From CADEDH01 sp047974625 (GTDB lineage: Bacteria > Actinomycetota > Acidimicrobiia > Acidimicrobiales > SZUA-35): a stretch of DNA of 64,000 nt. The number at the start of each line of letters is the position of its first letter. Within the stretch, counting starts at the first letter, position 1. The position numbers and the translations under genes were made by a program. The stretch covers positions 25,292 to 89,291 of the forward strand of contig JBKECK010000119.1 of assembly GCA_047974625.1 (NCBI GenBank). The letters run 5' to 3'. A model generated the notes under the pieces. It saw only the letters and a list, made by a program, of their open reading frames with translations. It was not told the origin of the DNA and did no database searches. Positions 7,555-15,422 of the stretch are shown here, one piece after another.

Positions 7555-9663
7555 ATGCCAAGTTCTGAGAACCACCTCGTCGTAGACGGGTCGAACATCG
7601 CCACCGAGGGCCGGACCTTCCCCAGTCTTGCCCAGCTGGACGAGGCGGTGCGGGCCATTTCCGAGGAGCGCGACTACGACTCGATAACCGTGATCGTCGA
7701 TGCCACCTTCGCCCACCGGATCGATGCGTCCGAACGTGAGGAGTTCGACGCCGCGATCCTGGCCGGCGAGGTGGTCACACCCCCGGCGGGGGCGATCGGC
7801 CGGGGCGACGCCTTCATCCTCCAGGTCGCCGACAAGGTCGGGGCCGTGGTCCTGTCCAACGACTCCTTCCAGGAGTTCCACGGTGAGCACGAATGGCTGT
7901 TCGAGGACGGCCGCCTGATCGGGGGTAAGCCGATCGAGGGGGTGGGCTGGATCTTCGTGGAACGGGCGCCCGTGCGGGGCCCGGCCAGCCGCCGGGCCAC
8001 CCGGGCTGCCGGCAACAAGACGGCCGGCAAACGTTCCCGGCGGGGGCGTGGCGGCAGCCGTTCGGACCGGGCCCCAACCGACCAGGACCGGAAGGACCAG
8101 TCCAACCGAAGGGCCTCGGGCGGTCGGGGCGGTTCGTCCGACACCGGTTCCTCCGACCACAACAACGACCACAACAACGACCACAACAACGACCACAACA
8201 AGAAGAGCGGCAGCCGCTCCAGGCGCTCGGGTGGCAACACCGCCGGCTCGGGCGGATCCGCCAACCAGCGCAGCGGGGACACCGATCGCGGTGACGGCCG
8301 CCCGGACGAGCGATCCGGTGCCGGCAAGGGCTCTGACGGCCGGTCCCGGGGATCGGGACGGCCCGTCGAGGAGCTCAACGATGCTCGTGCTTTCATGCGC
8401 TTCGTGACCCAGCACTCGATCGGCGACGAGGTCGAGGCCGTGGTCGAGCGGTTCTCGTCGCACGGGTGCTATCTGCGGGTGGGCACGGCCCGCTGTTATC
8501 TACCGTCCCAGGCCATGGGTGACCCCCCGCCCAATCGGGCTCGGGATGTGGTTTCCCGGGGCGAGCAGGTTCTGGTCCGGGTGGACTCTCTGGATTCGGA
8601 TCGTCGGGGCATCAACGTGGAACTGGTGCGGGTGCTCGGCCCGCCGGCCGACGCCGACGATGTGGACTCCTCGGTTGGTGACGACGAGGACGGTGAAACC
8701 GATGGGTGGGATTCTCCAACGGAATCGTCGGACGTCGAGGCTCAATTCGCCGATGACCGCGCCGACGGTGCGGGCGAAGAGCCCGATTTCACAAGGAGCC
8801 TGCCCACCGTGCCAACGACCAAACCTGCCACATCGCGGGCCTCCCGCACCTCGGTGAAGCGAGCCGCCAAGGCGGCCGCCGTGGCCACCCCGTCGGCGCG
8901 GGTCGTGCGGGCCACCGGAGGACCGGACCCGGCCCCCGACGGACGGCCGGTACCGGCCGTCCCCCCGCCGTCGAGCGCCACGGCCGACGGCCCGGCCAAG
9001 AGGGCCACCGCCCGGAAGACCACCGCCAAGAAGGCCCCGGTCACAGGCGCCACCAAGGCCACCGCCGCCAAGAAGGCCACCGCCAAGAAGACCACCGCCA
9101 AGAAGACCACCGCCAAGAAGACCACCGCGGCGGCGAAGAAGGCGGCAACCAAGAAGGCCACCGCCAAAGCCACGACGGCCAAGAGGACCGCGGCCACGAC
9201 CACCACGGCGAAGAAGGCCACGGACAAGAAGGCCACCGGCACCGCCAAAACGGCGACAGCCCAAAAGACCACGGCCGCGGCCAAGAAGACCGCCACCAAA
9301 GCCACGACCGCGAAGACGGCCGCCGCCAAGAAGGCCCCGGCCAAGCGCGCCACCAAGGCCACCGCCACCAAGAAGGCCACGGCCAAGAAGACCGCCACGG
9401 CGAAGAAGGCGGCAACCAAGAAGGTCACCGCCGAAGCCACGACGGCCAAGAAGACCGCCGCCAAGAAGACCACGGCTACGGCCGCCCCGGCCAAGAAGGC
9501 CACGGCGAAGAAGGCAGCCGCCAAGCGCACCACTAGGGCCACCCCGGCCAAGAAGGCCGCGGTCAAGAAGGCCCCGGCTCGGAGCACCAAGAAGGCCGCG
9601 GCCGGTACGAGCACGGCCGAGGCCACGGGGGCGGCCAACCCGGAGACCAACGGCAGCGTCTAG
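7555..9663 (+). CDS. Zc3h12a-like (NYN/PIN-fold) nuclease domain + S1 domain + histone-H1-like tail, 702 aa
   Basis: Residues 1-~140 match the bacterial Zc3h12a/NYN ribonuclease fold: VVDGSNIA at 9-16 (first catalytic Asp), DATFAHR, GRGDAFI and the family signature VLSNDSFQEF near 99-108. A disordered Arg/Gly/Ser linker carries four DHNN-type repeats. Residues ~278-358 (SIGDEVEAVVERFSSHGCYL onward) form an S1 RNA-binding barrel. Residues ~430-700 are an Ala/Lys/Thr tail of AKKATAKKTTAKK-type repeats, as in histone H1-like and mycobacterial HupB-type tails. The likely role is an RNA endonuclease held on nucleic acid by two binding modules (inference). The ATG at 7555 has weak upstream purines; earlier starts are absent. 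Confidence 0.85.
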   Translation: MPSSENHLVVDGSNIATEGRTFPSLAQLDEAVRAISEERDYDSITVIVDATFAHRIDASEREEFDAAILAGEVVTPPAGAIGRGDAFILQVADKVGAVVLSNDSFQEFHGEHEWLFEDGRLIGGKPIEGVGWIFVERAPVRGPASRRATRAAGNKTAGKRSRRGRGGSRSDRAPTDQDRKDQSNRRASGGRGGSSDTGSSDHNNDHNNDHNNDHNKKSGSRSRRSGGNTAGSGGSANQRSGDTDRGDGRPDERSGAGKGSDGRSRGSGRPVEELNDARAFMRFVTQHSIGDEVEAVVERFSSHGCYLRVGTARCYLPSQAMGDPPPNRARDVVSRGEQVLVRVDSLDSDRRGINVELVRVLGPPADADDVDSSVGDDEDGETDGWDSPTESSDVEAQFADDRADGAGEEPDFTRSLPTVPTTKPATSRASRTSVKRAAKAAAVATPSARVVRATGGPDPAPDGRPVPAVPPPSSATADGPAKRATARKTTAKKAPVTGATKATAAKKATAKKTTAKKTTAKKTTAAAKKAATKKATAKATTAKRTAATTTTAKKATDKKATGTAKTATAQKTTAAAKKTATKATTAKTAAAKKAPAKRATKATATKKATAKKTATAKKAATKKVTAEATTAKKTAAKKTTATAAPAKKATAKKAAAKRTTRATPAKKAAVKKAPARSTKKAAAGTSTAEATGAANPETNGSV
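8155..8202 (+). repeat. 12-bp coding minisatellite (Asp-His-Asn-Asn units)
   Basis: GACCACAACAAC is repeated three times plus a fourth copy ending AAG, in frame in the nuclease/S1 gene. It makes a His/Asn/Asp-rich linker that could bind metal or simply be flexible. Confidence 0.9.
9001..9630 (+). repeat. Lys/Ala/Thr codon repeats encoding the H1-like tail
   Basis: Imperfect short repeats of ACCGCC-AAGAAG composition run for about 630 nt inside the coding frame. The opposite strand therefore shows long spurious open frames here. Copy number is expected to vary between strains. Confidence 0.8.
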
Positions 9664-9754
9664 GAATCCCCCTGTCGGGCGGGACGTGATCCGGGCCTCT
9701 TGCGGGCCCGCTCGTCTCGATCCCGCTGTCGTTGGCGCGCCCGCCATGTAGTCT

Positions 9755-11017
9755 TTGGCGCAGTCGGCGACGTGGGGGTGGGGCATCGGTCCGAAACGGC
9801 TCGACGGCTTCCTGTTCATCGTGATTCCCGGCATCGGCGGGAGCGTCCTGGAACGCAGAACCCGATCGGGCCGGCGTGAGATGGTCTGGGGAGGTGCGAG
9901 GGAACTCGTCCGTCGCGTCATCAGTCCGGCCGTGCTCGAGGTCGGTGACGACGATGGGATCATCGCCACGGGGGCGATCTCGGACTGGCAGATCGGGCCG
10001 CTGAGCTATGTCCGCGGTTACGGTGAGCTGATCCGTTCGGTAGCGAGCCTTGTACCCGAGGCACGGATAGACCACGGTGATCCGGATCACCCGGACCTTG
10101 AGGCTCGGGTTGTGGTGTTCCCCTTCGACTTCCGGCGAAGCGTCGAGGAAGCGGCCCGCGAGCTCGCTCGATCCGTGTATTCGCGGCTCGACCACCTGGG
10201 CTGGAGCGACGGTGAACAGCGGGTCGTGGTGGTCGCCCATTCGATGGGAGGCCTCGTGGCGCGCTCTTGGGTCGGCGTGAACGGCGGCCACCGGGTGTGT
10301 CGCGGGATCGTGACCCTGGGGACCCCTCATCGGGGGGCACCCAAGGCCCTCGATGTTGCCGCCAACGGCCTGCCGCTGGGCCCGCTGCGGGTGGCGCCGC
10401 GCCTCTCGAAGCTGTTACGCCGATGGCCCGGGTTCTACGAGCTGCTCCCCCGCTACCCGATGATCGCCGTGCCCGGTTTGAACGAGCTGCAGTACCCGAA
10501 GGACCTCGACGTGGATTGGCTCGACCCGGCTCGTGCCAGTCGGGCCTGGCGGGTGCACCGGGACATCGAGGACGGCTGGGCCGCGCTCAACCCGCGCTTG
10601 GCGCCCGGCGTGGTGCCGGTATTTGGGTGCGCCACGCAGACCCTCGAGATGGCCGCTGTTCGCCCAGATGGGTCACTTCGCAGCTCGAAGGCTCGGCCGG
10701 ACGGCATGGGCAATGCCGAATGGTTCGGCGACAAGACCGTTCCCAGCGTTTCCGCCGTCCCTATCGAGCTCGACACCCTGCAGGGGAAGAGCTCGCACCG
10801 GCCTCAACCGGGCGTCAAGCACGGCGAACTGGTGAAATGGGCCGGTCTCGCCAGCGAGATCACGTACCTGTGCACGGGATTGACCACCCACGTGAGAGGG
10901 CCCGGGGACCGGTCGATCGTGGTCGATTCCGAGGAGCTGTGGCCGGTTGGCCAACCCCCAGCGATGCGATGTTCGGGTGTACGAACGTATCAGCGCGGTC
11001 CACCCGGAGCTCATTGA
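9755..11017 (+). CDS. LCAT-like alpha/beta hydrolase (lipase/acyltransferase fold), 420 aa
   Basis: Residues ~21-31 read FIVIPGIGGSV, the lecithin:cholesterol acyltransferase-type N-terminal loop. The nucleophile elbow is VVAHSMGGLVARSW (Ser near residue 158), followed by VTLGTPHRGAPKAL. The acid is probably the Asp of WFGDKTVP and the base the His of GVKHGEL, both in the order expected for LCAT-like enzymes. No signal peptide is visible, so it should act in the cytosol. The start is uncertain: the TTG at 9755 is the only plausible codon in frame, and TAGTCT lies directly before it. It overlaps the next small gene, and a transglutaminase-like/TPR gene follows. That context suggests an effector of a conflict system rather than a metabolic lipase (inference). 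Confidence 0.85.
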   Translation: MAQSATWGWGIGPKRLDGFLFIVIPGIGGSVLERRTRSGRREMVWGGARELVRRVISPAVLEVGDDDGIIATGAISDWQIGPLSYVRGYGELIRSVASLVPEARIDHGDPDHPDLEARVVVFPFDFRRSVEEAARELARSVYSRLDHLGWSDGEQRVVVVAHSMGGLVARSWVGVNGGHRVCRGIVTLGTPHRGAPKALDVAANGLPLGPLRVAPRLSKLLRRWPGFYELLPRYPMIAVPGLNELQYPKDLDVDWLDPARASRAWRVHRDIEDGWAALNPRLAPGVVPVFGCATQTLEMAAVRPDGSLRSSKARPDGMGNAEWFGDKTVPSVSAVPIELDTLQGKSSHRPQPGVKHGELVKWAGLASEITYLCTGLTTHVRGPGDRSIVVDSEELWPVGQPPAMRCSGVRTYQRGPPGAH

Positions 11018-11234
11018 GATAGACGACGTTCACCGGGTCCAATACCGGGTCGACAGTGGCTGGCGCGATGAGGTCAGATCCGACGACGGGTGGACCTTCG
11101 AGATCACGTCAGAGCGGCCGGGAGAGCTGATGGCGAAGGTAAGGGCAACAACCGAAACCGGTGACGACCCCCGCCCAGCGGAGACGCACATCCGGTTCGT
11201 CGAACCGGCCAGCGGTGAGGAGAACGGCTGGTGA
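10947..11234 (+). CDS. Small acidic protein of the LCAT/TPR cassette, 95 aa
   Basis: Start taken as TTG 10947, which has GAGGAG ten nt upstream; GTG 10977 is the alternative (85 aa). The gene overlaps the hydrolase end by 41-71 nt and its stop overlaps the next start by 4 nt, so it lies in the middle of a tightly coupled trio. The protein is compact, alternating in hydrophobicity (HRVQYRVDSGWRDEV, WTFEITSER, ELMAKVRATTE), which suggests a small beta-rich domain. I recognise no family. By position it may be an adaptor or immunity-type regulator linking the hydrolase to the TPR protein; this is a guess. Confidence 0.7.
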   Translation: MANPQRCDVRVYERISAVHPELIEIDDVHRVQYRVDSGWRDEVRSDDGWTFEITSERPGELMAKVRATTETGDDPRPAETHIRFVEPASGEENGW

Positions 11235-13299
11235 GCGCTGGAGTGTGGCCCGATTGGCGGCGGGATGAGCCCAACGAGCTCCCCCGTTACGTCGCACCCG
11301 AACTGGTCCGGGAGCTTCTTCCCGGCGGGTCGACTCCGGGCGGGGCTGCGCTCGGGGCGGCGGCCCGGGCGCAGCGCTGCTACGACGCCCTGGTCGGTGC
11401 CAGTGTGGTCTACGACCGCGAAAAGCCCCCGGCGAACCCCGGCCAACCGGCACAGGCGGTTCGTTCCCCCTACGAGGTGCTGGTGTCGCCGAGGCACGGC
11501 ACGTGTCTCGACCTGGCTCTCGTATTCGCCGCGGCCTGCGAGAACGCGCGTCTCGATCCCCGGGTTCTGATCACCGACGACCCATCGGGTGGCGCCCACG
11601 CCACCGTGCTGGTCTCGGTTGGAGACGAACCCACGCCAGGGTCGGCCCACGAAGCCGCCGACCATGTCCGAGCGACGCCAACCGAACCCGGCGACTGGAT
11701 CGCGGTGGACGTGAGCACGGTGGCCGCCGACTACGGGCACGCCGGCAGCCGAGCGGGCAGCTGGAACGAGGCGGTGGCGAACGGGTACCGGATCGTCACC
11801 GAACGTCCGTGGGTGTCCCTCACGGCCGCGGCCGCCGCTACCGCCACGAACCGCCCGAAACGCCCCCGTTCGAGATCCTGGCCGCGCCGTATTCACCGAC
11901 TCCCGTTGCGGCGCTCCGGCCCGAAGCCGATCCCCCGATTGATGTTCTGTCGCTCGCCGACGCGCTCCCTGCAGAGCACTACCTGTGGAGCCCCGTCAGG
12001 GCCGCCGCCCTGGCGTACCTGCGCTCCCGCCTCCCTTCGCTCGACCGAATCGAACTCGATCCCACCGATACCGCCCAGACGATCGCCGGTTTGTGCAACG
12101 ACCTGGCCATCGAACGCGGCCGAGCCGGGGACCGGCCGGGCGCGTTGGCCGCCATCCAGGAAGCCGTCACCCTGTACCGGCGCCTGGCCGAAGCCAACCC
12201 AGCCGCGTTCACCCCCGACCTGGCCGCATCGTTGCACAACCTCGCCAACCGGCTCTCTGAAACCGGGGACCGGCAGGGCGCATTGGCCGTCTTCGATACT
12301 CACGCCTTGGCTGTCAGCAACGAACCGGGCTGCATGGCACTGATCCTGGTCGCGAAGACCCGGTTCCTTCTGGGCTCGAATGATCTGTCGGGGGCGACAC
12401 GGACGCTCGCGGAGGCCGCACGTTCCGCCCAGGCCAGCGAGTTCACACCTTCGCTCGGACGGGCTCGAGCCGAGCTACGCGAAGTGTTCGATCCGTTGGA
12501 GCCTCTCACCGGTCCGTCCGCCGAAGCGCTCCGCGACGCGCTTCCGACCTGGGCGTGGTTGCCGCTCGATGACGAGGTCTACGAGCTTCTGAACGGATGG
12601 CAACCGGTCGCCGGCTCCAGTTCCGAAGCCGAGTTCGTCGAAGCCCATCGCCATCGTCTCTTCACCGATGCGTTCGCCCGGGAAGTCGACGTCATCGAAC
12701 AGCTCCACGGTCCCTCCGCCTTCCTCGATCACGCGCGAGCAGTCATCAAGGCCGGGCTCGACGAGGGCGCCCAACCGGTGATCGAACGGCTGCGCGCATC
12801 TGCGGAGGCCACCGACATCGCGCGTGAGTGGATGGCCACGCCCACGTGGGCCGCATCGGAGCTTCATCTCCAGCATCACCTCGACGAGCTCCGCCAGCCC
12901 CACGTTCGCGAATCACTCGACCCACAGCACACCGTGATCCTCGAGCTCACCAATCAGATGAGCATCAGCGCCGTCTACGAGCTGGTGATGTCACCACCGG
13001 ACGCCGCTCTCGCCGTGCTCGACGCCGTCACCGAAGACGACGACGCCCAAGCCGTCCGGATAGCCGCCGCGGCGCCGACCTTCGCGGACGCCCCCAACGC
13101 TGGACCCGTCGCTCTCGCCAGTTTGTTCGCCGCCCTCCAACACGATCAGCCGACAGGCTTGGTCGAGTTTCTACAGACCACCCTGGACCCCGACGCCAGG
13201 CCACTTCTACGCCAGAGGCTCTCGCGCCTCACCGAATGCCGACCCGAGCTTGCGTCTCGCCTGGCACCGATCGTCGCCGTCATCGAGGTCGAGCCGTGA
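11231..13299 (+). CDS. Transglutaminase-like peptidase domain + TPR protein, broken by a frameshift
   Basis: Two frames make one protein. From GTG 11231 the first ~200 residues hold a transglutaminase/papain-like fold: Cys in RHGTCLDLALVFAA, His in GGAHATVLV, Asp in WIAVDVSTV. Around 11822-11855 the sense moves to the -1 frame, where HEPPETPPFEIL leads into TPR helices (AIQEAVTLYRRLAEANPAAF, then LAASLHNLANRLSETGD) and a long helical C-terminus to 13299. The second frame has no good start of its own near the junction, so a one-base loss in the GCC-rich stretch (real mutation or assembly error) is the simplest reading. GTGA overlap with the 95-aa gene shows coupling. The Cys-His-Asp peptidase plus TPR layout is common in actinobacterial conflict systems. 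Confidence 0.7.
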
Positions 13300-13660
13300 G
13301 TCGCCCAGATCCGTGATCAGTCCCGGACCTCACAGATGGGCCCGCCTGCTCCACCGCGAGCACCGGTTTCCACACAGCGATGGATTCGGCGGCTCCGCGG
13401 ACCACCCTGGCCTCCGCCCCCTCGGCATCGATCTGCGGCCTCGAGTGTCGGCCCTGGCGTGGGCGTCGTCGAAGCTCTCGAAGCCGGCGCAGCCGGATGC
13501 CGCTGCGCACACCTTGACAACGTTCGCCAGGTCGTTCCGCCTGGCGTTGGCAGCGAGAACCCCCATCGCTTCGGGGTGGGATCAACCGCGACAACGACCC
13601 CTCCCGGCCGACGCGCTTCGCTGCTGACAGTGCATAGGTGCCGGCCCAGCCACGGCCGGG
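13280..13660 (-). pseudogene. Relic of an FkbM-family methyltransferase
   Basis: Family-like pieces are spread over all three frames of the minus strand in the right order. They are GTYALSAAKRVGREG (from ~13642), VVVAVDPTPK, then EAMGVLAANARRNDLANVVK and FESFDDAHARAD (13570-13450), then IDAEGAEARVVRGAAESIAV and KPVLAVEQAG (from 13432). These correspond to the SAM-binding motif I region, the post-I segment and the IDAEGAE motif of FkbM methyltransferases, which often act on sugars or lipids. At least three frameshifts and an in-frame stop at 13582 show that it is dead. It separates the LCAT/TPR cassette from the SDR/TetR pair. Confidence 0.7.
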
Positions 13661-13671
13661 TTGGCCGTGTT

Positions 13672-14625
13672 TCACCGCTGGTAGTGGGCTCCGGTGGCGG
13701 CCAGGGCGTCGGTCCACGGGGTGGGGGCCAGACCGAACGCCTCCTGGGTCCGGCTGGAGTCGAGCACGAACGGCGCCACGAACTGGTACTCGGTGTGCTT
13801 GAGTTCACGAGCGGTGGGAATCAGCGCCCGCACCAGCGTCCGGCCCGGCATCATCGCCACCTTGCCGTTACCCCTGCCCCTGCCATCGCCCAAGGCCGCG
13901 ACGTCCTGGACAACCTGGCGCATAGAGCGGGGGGCGGCGGTCGGGACGTGCCAGGGCCGCCCCCATCCGTCGTCGGTGGTGGCCAAGGCGGCGGCGAGGG
14001 CCGCGATGTCGGGCAGGTAGGTCCACGAGTGCGGGGCATCGAGGTCGCCGATCGGTACCCACGCGGTGCGACGGCGTGCCGCCGGCCTGATCACGTAGTC
14101 GTTCAGGAGCGCCACGCCCGGCCGGGCACCGGGACCGAAATAGTCGCTGGCCCGCAACTCGGTGGCCCTGATTCGTCCGGCCTCGTGGGCGGCCAGCGCC
14201 TCACGCCACATGGTGGCGCGAACCTCGGCCTTGGCCGAGGTCGGCCGGAGCGGGAGATCCTCGGTCATCGGCCCCTCGACCGGACCGTAGGCGTACAGGT
14301 TGCCGACGGTGACCAGCCCGGCACCGCTGCGCTCGGCGGCGGTGAGAAACGCCGCCGCCAGGGGCGGCCAGTCGGTGAGCCAGCGGGTGTACTTGGGGTT
14401 GACGGCGTTGACGATCGAGCGGGCCCCCTGGGCCAGGTCGGCGAGCCTGTGGCCATCGGTCAGATCGAGGCCGACCCGGGCGACGGCGGGATGCTCGGGC
14501 CCCGAACCCGAACGGGAGACCAGCGTCACCGTGTGGCCGTCCCGGGCCAGGTGGAGCGCGATGGCCGAGCCGATGCCGCCGGCACCGGCGACGACGTGAT
14601 GTCGAGAAATGCGATCAGTGTTCAC
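13672..14625 (-). CDS. NAD(P)-dependent epimerase/dehydratase-like SDR, 317 aa
   Basis: Extended/atypical short-chain dehydrogenase. HHVVAGAGGIGSAIALHLAR is the N-terminal Rossmann motif (GxGxIGS). LYAYG carries the Tyr region, and SWTYLPDIAALAAALA matches the NAD-dependent epimerase C-terminal half. GTG 14625 is preferred over ATG 14667, because the longer form would put the palindromic operator inside the coding sequence. It probably reduces or modifies a small carbonyl compound in the cytosol. It is transcribed divergently from a TetR gene, with the operator at 14652-14681 between them, so it is very likely the regulator's target. Confidence 0.85.
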   Translation of the reverse strand: MNTDRISRHHVVAGAGGIGSAIALHLARDGHTVTLVSRSGSGPEHPAVARVGLDLTDGHRLADLAQGARSIVNAVNPKYTRWLTDWPPLAAAFLTAAERSGAGLVTVGNLYAYGPVEGPMTEDLPLRPTSAKAEVRATMWREALAAHEAGRIRATELRASDYFGPGARPGVALLNDYVIRPAARRRTAWVPIGDLDAPHSWTYLPDIAALAAALATTDDGWGRPWHVPTAAPRSMRQVVQDVAALGDGRGRGNGKVAMMPGRTLVRALIPTARELKHTEYQFVAPFVLDSSRTQEAFGLAPTPWTDALAATGAHYQR

Positions 14626-14651
14626 GTTTGCCAGTGAACCAGCGCCCGGCG

Positions 14652-14681
14652 GCAAAAGCAAGAACATTGTTCTCGTTTTGC
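14652..14681. promoter_or_regulatory. Palindromic operator between SDR and TetR genes
   Basis: GCAAAAGCAAGAAC and GTTCTCGTTTTGC face each other around a short ATT centre at about 14666, forming a nearly perfect 30-bp inverted repeat. It abuts the TetR -10 box and lies just upstream of the SDR start. This is the expected place for TetR autorepression and repression of the SDR gene. Confidence 0.75.
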
Positions 14682-14687
14682 TAGGGT
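14682..14687 (+). promoter_or_regulatory. Leaderless-type -10 box for the TetR gene
   Basis: TAGGGT ends 6 nt before ATG 14694 and directly follows the operator palindrome, so bound repressor would cover the promoter. Confidence 0.6.
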
Positions 14688-14693
14688 GACGGC

Positions 14694-15410
14694 ATGACCA
14701 GCGGGGTGAGAGCCCAACGGCGAGCCGAGATCGAGGCGCAACTGCTGGACGCCGGCCGTCGGCACCTGGCTCAACACGGCGCGGCGGCGATCTCGATCCG
14801 GGCCATCGCCCGCGACATCGGCATGGCGCCGTCGGCGTTGTTTCGCTACATCGACAACCGGGACGACCTCCTGACCCTGCTCATCGTCGACGGCTACGAC
14901 TCGTTGGCCGATCGGGTCGATACCGCGGTGGCCGACGCCGAACCCGGCGATCCCGCCGCCCGCTGGCGCGCTCTGGCCGGCGCGACCCGAGCGTGGGCCT
15001 TGGAGCATCCGCACCAGTGGGCGCTCCTGTACGGGTCGCCGGTACCCGAGTACCACGCGCCCGGCGACCGCACCACCGCCGCTGGGACCCGGGTGACCGA
15101 CCTGCTGGTCGACATCGGGGCCGACGCCGTCGAGGCCGGCCTTGCCACTGCGGCGGCAACCCCGGACGCCGATTTGGCGTCAGCGGCCGCCCGAGCCGTC
15201 GCCCGCGGCCTCACCCTCGTCACCGGCCGGGCCGGTGACCCCGTCGGCGGCCTGCCGAGCGGCACGCTGGCCAACGGGGTCACCGCGTGGTTACTGCTGG
15301 TGGGTGCCGTGAGCGCCGAGGTGTTCGAACAGCTCGGCGACGGCGTCGACTACGCACCGGTGTTTGCCTACGCCGTGGAGGTGGGCCGCACCCTGATGTT
15401 CGCCAACTGA
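14694..15410 (+). CDS. TetR-family transcriptional repressor, 238 aa
   Basis: N-terminal HTH: residues ~10-55 include AAISIRAIARDIGMAPSALF and RYIDNRDDLLTLLI, the classic TetR pattern. The C-terminal ligand domain contains the WRALAGATRAWALEHPHQWALLYGSPVPEY segment typical of the WHG-type (TetR_C_13-like) subgroup of actinobacterial regulators. It should bind the palindrome at 14652-14681 and control itself and the divergent SDR gene. The inducer is unknown. Confidence 0.93.
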   Translation: MTSGVRAQRRAEIEAQLLDAGRRHLAQHGAAAISIRAIARDIGMAPSALFRYIDNRDDLLTLLIVDGYDSLADRVDTAVADAEPGDPAARWRALAGATRAWALEHPHQWALLYGSPVPEYHAPGDRTTAAGTRVTDLLVDIGADAVEAGLATAAATPDADLASAAARAVARGLTLVTGRAGDPVGGLPSGTLANGVTAWLLLVGAVSAEVFEQLGDGVDYAPVFAYAVEVGRTLMFAN

Positions 15411-15422
15411 AGGGACCCGTGG

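Noticed and set aside
8500..9969. Long Gly/Arg/Leu-rich open frames on the minus strand opposite the nuclease/S1/H1-like gene
   Set aside because: They are the complement of AAGAAG/GCC codon repeats; no ribosome sites or domain motifs.
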